Positions 9,268 through 17,342 of a stretch of 64,000 bases of DNA are shown piece by piece (the stretch's first letter is position 1; every line of letters starts with the position of its first letter). This DNA comes from Algoriphagus oliviformis. Its GTDB lineage: Bacteria > Bacteroidota > Bacteroidia > Cytophagales > Cyclobacteriaceae. The position numbers were made by a program, and so were the translations under genes. The stretch lies in assembly GCF_017254915.1 (NCBI RefSeq), contig NZ_JAFKCT010000005.1, forward strand, positions 248,001 to 312,000, read 5' to 3'. Below the pieces are notes generated by a model. It was not told the DNA's origin. It saw nothing but the letters and a program-made list of their open reading frames with translations, and did no database searches.

Positions 9268-11730
9268 ATGATCTCGCCCAAGCATGTCCAAGCGTTTGTT
9301 TTTGTTGTTTTCGGCTTTTTCAGCAGCCTCTCTTTAGCCCAGTCCCTTCCTTCTTCCCTGATCTACCAGCAGGTGCTCCAGCTGGAGGAAACCAAGCGCG
9401 TGCTCTACGTCGCTGCACACCCCGATGACGAAAATACGCGGCTGATCGCCTATCTCGTCAATGGCGTCCATGCGGAAGTGGCCTATCTCAGCCTCACACG
9501 GGGGGACGGGGGACAAAATCTTATCGGTAAGGAACTCGGGGTGGAGCTGGGACAGATCCGTACCCAGGAGCTGCTCAAGGCCCGTGAGACCGATGGAGGA
9601 AGGCAATATTTCACCCGAGCGACTGATTTTGGGTATAGCAAAAATCCCACGGAGACCCTTCAAAACTGGGACAAGCAAAAGGTCTTAGCCGATGTGGTCT
9701 GGGCTATTCGCCGCTTTCAGCCGGATATCATCATCACCCGATTCAATACCATTCCCGGCGTGACGCACGGGCACCACACCACTTCGGCGATTTTGGCAGG
9801 TGAAGCTTTTGAGTTGGCTGGCAAATCCGACGCGTTTCCAGAGCAGCTTGATTGGGTAAAGCCATGGCAGCCCAAGCGCATCTTCTTCAACGCCTACAAC
9901 TTCGGTGGGGAATTCAAGCCCGAGGAGGGAAAGAAGTACCATGTTTTCCAAGTGGGCGGCTACGATCCGATTTTGGGCGAAACCTACCACCAGATTGCCG
10001 CAGACAGCAGGACAATGCACAAGTCCCAAGGCTTCGGTGCCACGGCGGGCATAGGCGAAGCCCGTGACTATATCCAGCTGGTGGCCGGAGAGGACTATGA
10101 GCAGGATGCTTTTGAGGGAGTGGCAGATCGCTGGCAGACGGTGGCTGGAGGAAAGGAAGTCCAAAACCAACTCAAGCAGCTGATAGCCGGTTTTGACTTT
10201 GTCCAGCCGGAAAAGAACATCCCCGCACTGCTGAAAATCCGGTCGGCGATGGCTGCGCTGGGCTCTGATGAAACCTGGATCGCTGAAAAAATGGGGAAAC
10301 TAGACCAGGCGATCAGACTCAGCCTGGGCTTGGAACTTGAATTCAACGTCAGAAAGGAAACAGGATTTCCCGGGGAGGAAATTCGTGCCGAGCTCGTCGT
10401 AAACAATCCCTCTTCGCAGGCGCTCACTATTTCGGCCTTCCGCGTCGGCGGGATCCAGCAGGCGGAAGCGAGTGGAGAGCTGGCTTCCAACAATACCCTG
10501 TCTGCGCCGGTGACCTTCACCATTCCTTCCGATGCGGCTTATTCCCAGCCTTATTGGCTGAGTCGTCCCATCGACGGTGCGCTATATGATGTGCGGGATC
10601 AAAACCTCATCGGAAAGCCTTTCAACGAGCCGGCGATTTCCGGAGACCTTTCCTATGAAGTAGGGGGACAAAAATTTTCCATTTCGGTGCCATTGAAGTA
10701 CAAATACAATGACCAGGTGGACGGAGAGGTCAAGCAGCCCTTTGTGATCGTGCCCGAAGTGGACCTGACCGTGTCCAAGGAAAACGTGTTTTTGGTATCC
10801 GGAGCAGAGCCTACGGTCACCGTTTCCGTTAATTTCAGGGATCAGTTTTTGGCTGGTGAACTTGACTTTGAGGTTTTGGATGCTTCCCAGTTTAAGATCC
10901 TCAGTATTGAGGACGTGCCGATCCAAAAGAGGAGAGTGTATCAGGTATCCTTTATTCCCAATGGAAGTGGACTCAAGCGCGTGACCGCACGCTTCACTAC
11001 TGGCAGTGGCAAGGCCTACACGCAGAGCAGTCGGTCGATTTCCTACAAGCATATTCCCAACCTTACCTATTTTTTCCCGTCCTCTCTCAACCTGATCCAA
11101 GAAGACTGGAAGGTGTCTGGGGCTGAGATCGGCTATGTGCCGGGGGCGGGGGATGACGTGCCGGGAGTGCTTACAGCCCTGGGGTACAAGGTATCCTTCA
11201 TTGGTCCGGAGGACTATGATGTGGAGCGGCTCAGTAGATTTAAGGCCATCGTGGTCGGAATCCGCGCTTACAATACCAACGAGGTACTGGCAGCCAACCA
11301 GGCCGTGCTGATGGGCTATGTACGTGCGGGGGGCAACCTGATCGTGCAGTACAACACCAGTTCGCCGCTGCTCACCAACCAACTGGGGCCATTTCCCTTT
11401 ACCATCGGGAGGGATCGGGTAGCGGTGCAGGGATCTCCTGTGACGGCCGATTGGCAAAATCCTGTCTTGGCAAGCCCGAATCAAATGAACCCGCAGGATT
11501 TGGAGGGCTGGGTGCAGGAAAGGGGGCTTTACTTCGCCACCGCGATCGATTCGGCCTATCAGACCCCATTTGTGATGCAGGATCCAGACGAGCCGGCCAG
11601 CAAGGGAGCCCTACTGGTGGGCAAGTATGGGGACGGGACTTTTGTCTATACCGGGATTTCCTTTTTCCGACAGCTGCCTGCTGGAGTACCGGGTGCCACC
11701 AAACTATTCATCAATCTGATCGAGCAATAA
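9268..11730 (+). CDS. exported PIG-L (LmbE-like) family deacetylase
   Basis: Zinc-dependent N-acetylglucosamine-type deacetylase fold. A signal peptide (cleavage after SLA before QSL) places it in the periplasm or on the surface. The PIG-L signature AAHPDDE lies at residues 49-55, with a second metal-site His cluster (HGHHTT) near residues 167-172. At 820 residues it is far longer than cytoplasmic LmbE/BshB proteins (about 230). The extra C-terminal part contains a region with immunoglobulin-like beta strands (about 370-600) and a final alpha/beta domain resembling a glutamine-amidotransferase-like fold (IVVGIRAYNTNE onwards). Substrate unknown; an amino-sugar glycan or glycoconjugate is the natural guess. 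It is directly followed by a membrane peptide and a symporter, suggesting an operon. Confidence 0.85.
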   Translation: MISPKHVQAFVFVVFGFFSSLSLAQSLPSSLIYQQVLQLEETKRVLYVAAHPDDENTRLIAYLVNGVHAEVAYLSLTRGDGGQNLIGKELGVELGQIRTQELLKARETDGGRQYFTRATDFGYSKNPTETLQNWDKQKVLADVVWAIRRFQPDIIITRFNTIPGVTHGHHTTSAILAGEAFELAGKSDAFPEQLDWVKPWQPKRIFFNAYNFGGEFKPEEGKKYHVFQVGGYDPILGETYHQIAADSRTMHKSQGFGATAGIGEARDYIQLVAGEDYEQDAFEGVADRWQTVAGGKEVQNQLKQLIAGFDFVQPEKNIPALLKIRSAMAALGSDETWIAEKMGKLDQAIRLSLGLELEFNVRKETGFPGEEIRAELVVNNPSSQALTISAFRVGGIQQAEASGELASNNTLSAPVTFTIPSDAAYSQPYWLSRPIDGALYDVRDQNLIGKPFNEPAISGDLSYEVGGQKFSISVPLKYKYNDQVDGEVKQPFVIVPEVDLTVSKENVFLVSGAEPTVTVSVNFRDQFLAGELDFEVLDASQFKILSIEDVPIQKRRVYQVSFIPNGSGLKRVTARFTTGSGKAYTQSSRSISYKHIPNLTYFFPSSLNLIQEDWKVSGAEIGYVPGAGDDVPGVLTALGYKVSFIGPEDYDVERLSRFKAIVVGIRAYNTNEVLAANQAVLMGYVRAGGNLIVQYNTSSPLLTNQLGPFPFTIGRDRVAVQGSPVTADWQNPVLASPNQMNPQDLEGWVQERGLYFATAIDSAYQTPFVMQDPDEPASKGALLVGKYGDGTFVYTGISFFRQLPAGVPGATKLFINLIEQ

Positions 11731-11732
11731 AC

Positions 11733-11837
11733 ATGAAGGAGGAGCGGATACGCTGGAAGTTGATTTACATTGGGCTGATGGCCAGCCTTTTCGCGATGAT
11801 CGCACTGTTTTACTGGCTAACGGTGGCATTCGCATGA
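11733..11837 (+). CDS. 34-residue single-pass membrane peptide, probable symporter partner
   Basis: Short frame beginning MKEERIRWKL and continuing with one hydrophobic helix (IYIGLMASLFAMIALFYW) and a short tail ending AFA. It starts two bases after the PIG-L stop and its stop overlaps the start of the symporter gene (ATGA), so it lies in the middle of a tight operon and is probably translationally coupled. The charged N terminus followed by one membrane segment suggests an N-in topology. Several sodium/solute symporters have small companion membrane proteins encoded just upstream (DUF485, DUF4212 and YhdT types); this one is much shorter and matches none of them that I know. The call rests on position, overlap and composition. 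Confidence 0.6.
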   Translation: MKEERIRWKLIYIGLMASLFAMIALFYWLTVAFA

Positions 11838-13552
11838 GTACACTCGACTGGGTCGTCCTGTTTTGGACTTTGATTTCAATCGCCATCTATGGGATCTACA
11901 AAACCAGGGAAAACCGAACCCTGGAGTACTACCTGAGGGGCCGCAGTAGCATGAACTGGTGGACGATAGGACTGTCCATCATGGCTACCCAAGCATCCGC
12001 CATCACATTTCTTAGCACACCAGGGCAGGCCTATGAAGATGGGATGCGTTTCATCCAGTTTTATTTTGGACTGCCGCTGGCGATGATCATCATCTCGGTG
12101 AGCTTTGTGCCCATTTACTATAGACTGAAAATCTACACTGCGTACGAGTATCTGGAGCAGCGCTTCGACTTGAAAACCCGGACGCTTACCGCGCTGCTAT
12201 TCATTGTACAGCGGGGGCTGGCGGCGGGAATTACCATCTATGCGCCTGCGATTATACTTTCCACGCTGCTGGGTTGGAACTTGACCTGGACCAACATCCT
12301 GATCGGTACGCTGGTCATCCTCTACACCGTCTCGGGCGGGACAGAGGCCGTGTCCATTACCCAAAAGCAACAGATGGCGGTGATGATGGGCGGGATGATC
12401 CTGGCTGGCATCATCGTGATCAAGTTGCTGCCCATTTCCTTTGGCGAGGCACTGCACGTAGCAGGCAAAATGGACAAGCTGAACGTGGTCAGTTTCGAGT
12501 TTGACCTCGCTGATCGCTACAATGTCTGGTCTGGTATGACCGCGGCGGTCTTTCTCTTCCTGAGTTATTTTGGCTCGGATCAAAGCCAAGTCGCCAGGTA
12601 TCTCTCCGGACAGACGATAGGCCAAAGCCGGATGGGCCTGATCATGAACGGTTTCCTGAAGATCCCGATGCAGTTTGTGATTCTCTTCATCGGGGTGATG
12701 GTGTTTGTCTTTTACCAGTTTATCCAGCCTCCGCTGGTGTTCAATGTGGTGCAGACAGACAAGCTGCGACAGAGCGAGTATGCGCCGGAGTTTTCCGAGC
12801 TGGAAAAGAAATACCAGTCCAATTTCGAGTCCGGGAAGGCGGCCTACACGGAGATGCTCGCCGCGATCGATGCAGGCGAGGAGGAAAATGCCGACCTGAT
12901 CAAGGGACGCATCCAAGAGATCAAGGCCGAGCAAAACGAAATCCGCGAACAGACCAAGGAACTCATCCTCAAAAATGATCCCGCGGCGGAAACCCGGGAT
13001 ACCGATTATGTCTTCATGAGGTTTGTGATGGACTATCTGCCAAAAGGCGTCGTGGGTCTTCTTTTCGCGGTGATCTTCAGCGCGGCAATGTCGTCCTCTG
13101 CCTCAGAGCTCAACGCCCTCGGCTCTACCACGACCATCGACCTTTACAAAAGGTCCTTCAAAAAAGAAGCAAGCGACCAACACTACGTCCGCTCGTCCAA
13201 GGCCTTTACAGCTTTTTGGGGACTTGGGGCCATTCTGTTTGCTACCTATGCCTCGCTTTTCGAAAACCTCATCCAAGCCATCAACCTACTTGGCTCGCTG
13301 TTTTACGGTACTATTTTGGGAGTGTTCCTCGTGGGCTTTTTTATAAAGTGGGTGAAAGGAAGGGCTGTGTTTATCGCGGCACTACTGTCTCAGGCTACCA
13401 TTTTGCTGATCCATTTCCGAAATGGAATTGGCATTTTGGGCTTCCACTGGGATATAGGATTTCTGTGGTACAATGCCGTGGGATGCCTGTCGGTGATGTT
13501 TTTTGGGGTGATTTTGCAGCCTATCCTGGGAGGTAAGGGGCCCAAAGGCTAA
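11834..13552 (+). CDS. sodium:solute symporter (SSS family)
   Basis: Inner-membrane secondary transporter with the LeuT-like fold. About 13 membrane segments are evident. Family features include the early STPGQAYEDGMRF loop, YTVSGGTEAVSITQKQQ in the fourth-fifth helix region and the sodium-site helix GLLFAVIFSAAMSSSASELNALGSTT. The substrate cannot be read from the sequence; sialic acid, sugar or other organic solutes are possible. Between residues ~307 and ~390 there is a long charged, probably coiled-coil segment (SELEKKYQ through EIREQTKEL) inserted between membrane helices. Operonic with the exported PIG-L deacetylase and the 34-residue peptide, so it may import a product of that enzyme. 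Confidence 0.92.
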   Translation: MSTLDWVVLFWTLISIAIYGIYKTRENRTLEYYLRGRSSMNWWTIGLSIMATQASAITFLSTPGQAYEDGMRFIQFYFGLPLAMIIISVSFVPIYYRLKIYTAYEYLEQRFDLKTRTLTALLFIVQRGLAAGITIYAPAIILSTLLGWNLTWTNILIGTLVILYTVSGGTEAVSITQKQQMAVMMGGMILAGIIVIKLLPISFGEALHVAGKMDKLNVVSFEFDLADRYNVWSGMTAAVFLFLSYFGSDQSQVARYLSGQTIGQSRMGLIMNGFLKIPMQFVILFIGVMVFVFYQFIQPPLVFNVVQTDKLRQSEYAPEFSELEKKYQSNFESGKAAYTEMLAAIDAGEEENADLIKGRIQEIKAEQNEIREQTKELILKNDPAAETRDTDYVFMRFVMDYLPKGVVGLLFAVIFSAAMSSSASELNALGSTTTIDLYKRSFKKEASDQHYVRSSKAFTAFWGLGAILFATYASLFENLIQAINLLGSLFYGTILGVFLVGFFIKWVKGRAVFIAALLSQATILLIHFRNGIGILGFHWDIGFLWYNAVGCLSVMFFGVILQPILGGKGPKG

Positions 13553-13558
13553 AAATTA

Positions 13559-13588
13559 AAAAGCCCCAGAATCATGTCTGGGGCTTTT
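13559..13588 (+). terminator. terminator of the PIG-L/symporter operon
   Basis: Perfect stem AAGCCCCAGA (13561-13570) and TCTGGGGCTT with a short ATCATG loop, followed by a T run. The A-rich left flank could let it also act on the opposite strand. Confidence 0.88.
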
Positions 13589-13676
13589 CGGTTTTAGCCT
13601 TTTCCTTCTGCGGGAATCGTCGAAAGTGTCTGTATTGATCCGGAATCCAATTTTTCGATCTTCTGCTTCCTGATTT

Positions 13677-14525
13677 TTACTTGATCGACTTGATCAGACG
13701 GTCGTTTAGGGCTACGTAGTCGGGGTTGTCCGCTTCGGCGGCCATAGACTTGGATTTGTTGGCGGAGTCCAGTGCCTCGGTTTTCATGCCAAGTGTATTT
13801 TCGATCTTGGCCCTGAGGTGCATGGTCCAGTATTGTGGCTCCTCCTCGGTGGACTGTTTCACCCAGGCGTAGGCTTGGTTGAGGTCTTTGGAGGTAGTGA
13901 AGTAGTAGTTTGCCGCCTGGAAAAGGAGCGTAGGGTTGGAGGATTTGGCGTCGATGACTTCCTTCTGGATTTGGGCCATGACGACGGGATCCACGTTGGT
14001 CTCGACTTGGAAATCAACCTGGGTATTGTCCCATCTGATGGAAGTCACCAGGCTGTTGTCGGTGATGTTGTTGAAGCCGATTTCGAAGGTCTCCGATTTT
14101 TTGCTCGGCTTGGTGGTGGCTGCCTGAAACCTCAATTGGTCCTCGGCTGGATCGTATCCGATGGCTCCCCAAAGTTTGGTGTTTTTGCTGAGAATGAGCG
14201 TCCATTGGCTTTTTTCAGGAATTGCGTAGAGCGCGTAGGTTCCCGCCGGCACCGTCTGCCCACTGATGGACACCTCGGTGGAGAAGGTGATCTGCGTGGC
14301 CGAGTTGGCGCCAGTTCTCCAGATTTGGCCATAGGGTACGAGCTCGCCAAAGATCTTCCTGCCCTTGGCACTCGGTCTGCTGTAGTCCACCGTCACCACA
14401 GACAGGCCAAACTGCTGGGAGATTTTGGAGCTGGGACTCGCCTGGGGCATTTGGAGCTGCTGCGAAAAACCGGCAAAGCTAGCCAGGAACAGTGTCATGA
14501 GAGCGAAATGGAATTTTCTGGTCAT
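13677..14525 (-). CDS. DUF2911 domain protein, exported
   Basis: 282-residue protein with a signal peptide (MTRKFHFALMTLFLAS, cleavage after GFS before QQL). Residues ~25-175 match the DUF2911 family well: SPSSKISQQFGLSVVTVDYSRPSAKGRKIFG is read in two adjoining blocks, then WRTGANSATQI and AGTYALYAIP, the characteristic conserved motifs. The remaining ~100 residues are helical and TPR-like (AWVKQSTEEEPQYWTMHLR). DUF2911 proteins are abundant in Bacteroidota and have no established biochemical role. It is transcribed divergently from the 2-hydroxyacid dehydrogenase across a 177-bp gap. Confidence 0.9.
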   Translation of the reverse strand: MTRKFHFALMTLFLASFAGFSQQLQMPQASPSSKISQQFGLSVVTVDYSRPSAKGRKIFGELVPYGQIWRTGANSATQITFSTEVSISGQTVPAGTYALYAIPEKSQWTLILSKNTKLWGAIGYDPAEDQLRFQAATTKPSKKSETFEIGFNNITDNSLVTSIRWDNTQVDFQVETNVDPVVMAQIQKEVIDAKSSNPTLLFQAANYYFTTSKDLNQAYAWVKQSTEEEPQYWTMHLRAKIENTLGMKTEALDSANKSKSMAAEADNPDYVALNDRLIKSIK

Positions 14526-14702
14526 GTTTTATTAAATTGAGTTTTGATTACAATCTCGAAACGTTGTTGATGGTTCGCAAAGACATAGCGGTTTGGTTTT
14601 TTTCGTTTCCATGCTACGAGATTTCCCCTCGGTTTTTGACCAACGGATGTCGGAGGCTTTCCGAACCTGTTATTTTTACTCCAGAACCCAAAAATACTCA
14701 AA

Positions 14703-15623
14703 ATGAGCTTAGCGATCATAAGCCCCGGCCGCAATCCCAAAGTTTGGATCGACGCCCTCACTTTTCACGACCCTGAAATAGACATCCAGGTTTACCCCGA
14801 CATTACCAGGCCCGAGGAGGTGCAGATGGCCCTGCTCTGGCAGCACCCTCCAGGTTATCTGGATGCCTTTCCCAACCTAAAACTCATCAGCTCCCTGGGT
14901 GCAGGGGTGGACCATATCCTGAGCGACCCGGCGATTCCCCGCTCGGTTCCGATCGTCAGGATAGTGGACGAGAAGCTCACCTGGTCTATGACCAACTATG
15001 TGGTGATGGGCGTGCTCAACTTCCACCGCCAGCTGCCCAGGTATCAGGCGGATCAGAAGCGCAAGGTCTGGGATATGAGCAATCCGGAGATTCCCACGCG
15101 CATAGGCGTGATGGGGGTAGGGGCGCTTGGCGGCGATGTGCTGGACAAGCTCGACTACATGGGCTTTCCTGTATTTGGCTTTGGTTTTTCGGAAAAAGAA
15201 GACTTTCCATATCCCTACTTTTCCAAGGACCGGCTGCAGGAGTTTTTGGACGAGATCAACGTGTTGGTATGCCTGCTTCCGCTCACCCCGGACACCGAGG
15301 GTATTTTGAACCTGGATCTTTTCAAAAAGTGCAAACCAGGTACTTTTTTGATCAATGTGGCTAGGGGAAAGCACCTCGTCGAGGAGGACTTGATCCCGGC
15401 GCTGGAGGCCGGATATATAGCTGGGGCGCTTTTGGACGTCTACAGGACGGAGCCTCTGCCGACGAGCCATCCGTTTTGGGAGGAAAAGCGGATCCAGCTC
15501 ACCCCGCACATCGCCAGCGTGACCAATCCCCAGGCCGCCGCTCCCCAGATTATTGACAATTTCAAGAGACTGAAGGCCAACCAGCCCCTTTTTAATCTCG
15601 TTAACCGCCAGAGAGGCTATTGA
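14703..15623 (+). CDS. D-2-hydroxyacid dehydrogenase, glyoxylate/hydroxypyruvate reductase A type
   Basis: NAD(P)H-dependent cytoplasmic reductase of 2-keto acids such as glyoxylate or hydroxypyruvate. The 306-residue length and layout match the GhrA subgroup. The Rossmann motif GVMGVGALGG begins near residue 137, the catalytic Arg is in NVARGKHLVE, the Glu in DVYRTEPLP and the His in LTPHIASVTNP. The N-terminal substrate domain holds SSLGAGVDHI. The stop codon overlaps the ATG of the following universal stress gene (TGATG), so the two are probably co-expressed. Confidence 0.9.
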   Translation: MSLAIISPGRNPKVWIDALTFHDPEIDIQVYPDITRPEEVQMALLWQHPPGYLDAFPNLKLISSLGAGVDHILSDPAIPRSVPIVRIVDEKLTWSMTNYVVMGVLNFHRQLPRYQADQKRKVWDMSNPEIPTRIGVMGVGALGGDVLDKLDYMGFPVFGFGFSEKEDFPYPYFSKDRLQEFLDEINVLVCLLPLTPDTEGILNLDLFKKCKPGTFLINVARGKHLVEEDLIPALEAGYIAGALLDVYRTEPLPTSHPFWEEKRIQLTPHIASVTNPQAAAPQIIDNFKRLKANQPLFNLVNRQRGY

Positions 15624-16474
15624 TGTTACTGATGGAAAACACTTTTAAGATTCTTTGTCCTACAGATTTTTCCGAATGTTCCCTAAATGCCATAGAGTTT
15701 GCCACCAAATTGGGTGAAAAATTGAAAGCACACATGGTGTTGTTTCATGTGCTCAACCGGGAGGATTATCTGAAGCTCTCTCCGCTTGACCAAGACGGAA
15801 AGCACCAGGAGGATTTTGTGAAGGAAAAGCTCACCAACCTCCAGAAAGCGGTAATCTATGAGGGGATCCCAAACGGGCTGAAGGGCTGTGACGTGGATTT
15901 TCAGGAGGGAAAAATCGTCAGCGGAACGCTGGAATATGCCAAAAAAATCAATGCCGACCTGATCGTGGCGGGCACTGAGGGGATCAACGAACTCCGCTCA
16001 CACATCATCGGCAGCAGGGCTAGCCGGATGGTGGAGCAGTCGGATCGCGATATCCTGATCGTGCCCCGGAAGGTCTTTTTCAAGCCTCCCCGCAAGTTTG
16101 TCTATGCCTCGGACTACCTCGAGGAGGACAAGCTGGCCATACAGAAGGTGGTGGATCTGGCGAGCCTTTTTGACTCGGAAATCGACATCGTCCACGTCTC
16201 CTCCAGCCAAAAGGCCATCGACAAGTCGCTACACATCGCCATGGTGGATGAGATCAAGCCCTTTGTCCGCTATGAGAAAATCAACTACGTACTCAAATCC
16301 TATCGGGATGACCTGGCCTTGGGATTGGAAAACTACCTGCAGGTAGCCAAGGGCAACGTGCTGGTCACACTCAGCAAGAAAAAATCCTTTTTTGACCAGA
16401 TCTTCTCCAAGAACCTGTCAAAGAAGATGTCCTACTTTCTCAACAAGCCGCTCTGGGTGATCAAGCGTTTTTAG
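15623..16474 (+). CDS. universal stress protein with two UspA domains
   Basis: Cytoplasmic stress protein. Domain 1 (about residues 5-155) begins FKILCPTDFSECSLNAIEFA and carries the nucleotide-binding-type signature G-T-E-G...IIGSRASRMV...DILIVP. Domain 2 (about 160-283) begins KFVYASDYLEEDKLAIQKV and is degenerate, lacking an obvious glycine-rich ATP motif. Two starts are possible: ATG 15623, overlapping the upstream stop, or ATG 15632 (MENTFKI), which is closer to the conserved block; I give the upstream one. The 3' end overlaps the convergent TPR gene by 14 bp. Confidence 0.85.
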   Translation: MLLMENTFKILCPTDFSECSLNAIEFATKLGEKLKAHMVLFHVLNREDYLKLSPLDQDGKHQEDFVKEKLTNLQKAVIYEGIPNGLKGCDVDFQEGKIVSGTLEYAKKINADLIVAGTEGINELRSHIIGSRASRMVEQSDRDILIVPRKVFFKPPRKFVYASDYLEEDKLAIQKVVDLASLFDSEIDIVHVSSSQKAIDKSLHIAMVDEIKPFVRYEKINYVLKSYRDDLALGLENYLQVAKGNVLVTLSKKKSFFDQIFSKNLSKKMSYFLNKPLWVIKRF

Positions 16475-17183
16475 ACTTTTTGCCCGAGAAAAAATCGCCC
16501 AGGAACCTGCCAAACTCACGGCGGGTCTTGGAGTCCAGCAGCAGAGACTTGAGCGTGCTCCAAAAGTGGCCTGAGCTCATTTGTTTGGGTGCCTGTTCCC
16601 GAATGGGCCCTGGCTGGGGTGTTTCCGCAGATTTTTTGCTTCCTATGGAAGGAAGGTCGTTGGCCGATTTTTCCGGATCATACCCGATGAGTTCGTCGGA
16701 TTTTTCAAAGCTTTTCTTGGACCGCTCCTTGAATCCCAGCTTTTCCTCTACCAGCCCCTTGTTGTTGTAGGCCACGGCGTCCTCGGGATCTAGCTCGATG
16801 GCCTTGTCGTAGTCTTCGATAGCTCCGTGGAGATCGCCGATACGATCCTTGAAGAAAGCCCGGCTGCTATAGCGGTAGGGGTTTTTCGGATCCAGGTTAG
16901 CAGCACGATCCAGTTCCGCTAGCGCCTCGTCGTTTCTTCCCAAAAGATGGAGCACCACGGCGCGGTCGCTGATGTAGTCCGTCTGATACGGCTTCTGGCT
17001 GAGCAGAAGATCAAAATCCTGCAGGGCCGCTTCGCCTTTTCCGAGGCGGGTCAAGATCCTCGCCCGATAGAGGTGGAGTGAAGATTCCCCTGTCTTGGAT
17101 GAAATCAGCTGGTTGAATATCTCCAGGGCCTCCTCAAACTTCCCTTCCTGATACAGTGCTATCCCTTTTTCGAAACTCATCAT
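16461..17183 (-). CDS. TPR-repeat protein, cytoplasmic
   Basis: 240-residue protein starting MMSFEKGIALYQEGKFEEAL. Five or so TPR units are visible, for example RNDEALAELDRAANLDPKNP and LHGAIEDYDKAIELDPEDA. A linker rich in Ser and Pro and a conserved-looking C-terminal tail (RREFGRFLGDFFSGKKSKNA) follow. The same frame remains open further upstream, but that part lies opposite holA and reads as antisense noise, so the MM start at 17183/17180 is chosen. No signal peptide. It converges with the universal stress gene with a 14-bp overlap. Confidence 0.82.
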   Translation of the reverse strand: MMSFEKGIALYQEGKFEEALEIFNQLISSKTGESSLHLYRARILTRLGKGEAALQDFDLLLSQKPYQTDYISDRAVVLHLLGRNDEALAELDRAANLDPKNPYRYSSRAFFKDRIGDLHGAIEDYDKAIELDPEDAVAYNNKGLVEEKLGFKERSKKSFEKSDELIGYDPEKSANDLPSIGSKKSAETPQPGPIREQAPKQMSSGHFWSTLKSLLLDSKTRREFGRFLGDFFSGKKSKNA

Positions 17184-17285
17184 GTTGTTAGATTCCCAAT
17201 GGCTGTGGATGGTCGACTGAGAGCCGTTGACCAATATCCATACAAAGTTAAGCCCGGAATAGTTTGCCAAAGAATATTTTCCCGG

Positions 17286-17320
17286 TTTTTGCTCCGGTTT
17301 CCCTCTGCCTGTTATCTTTA
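17286..17320 (+). promoter_or_regulatory. candidate promoter of holA
   Basis: TTTTTG (17286-17291), 21-bp spacer, TATCTTTA (17313-17320), matching the Bacteroidota TTTG/TAnnTTTG pattern at all but one -7 position, 22 bp before the holA ATG. Confidence 0.35.
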
Positions 17321-17342
17321 AACCTTCTAGTTTTCCCCATCC

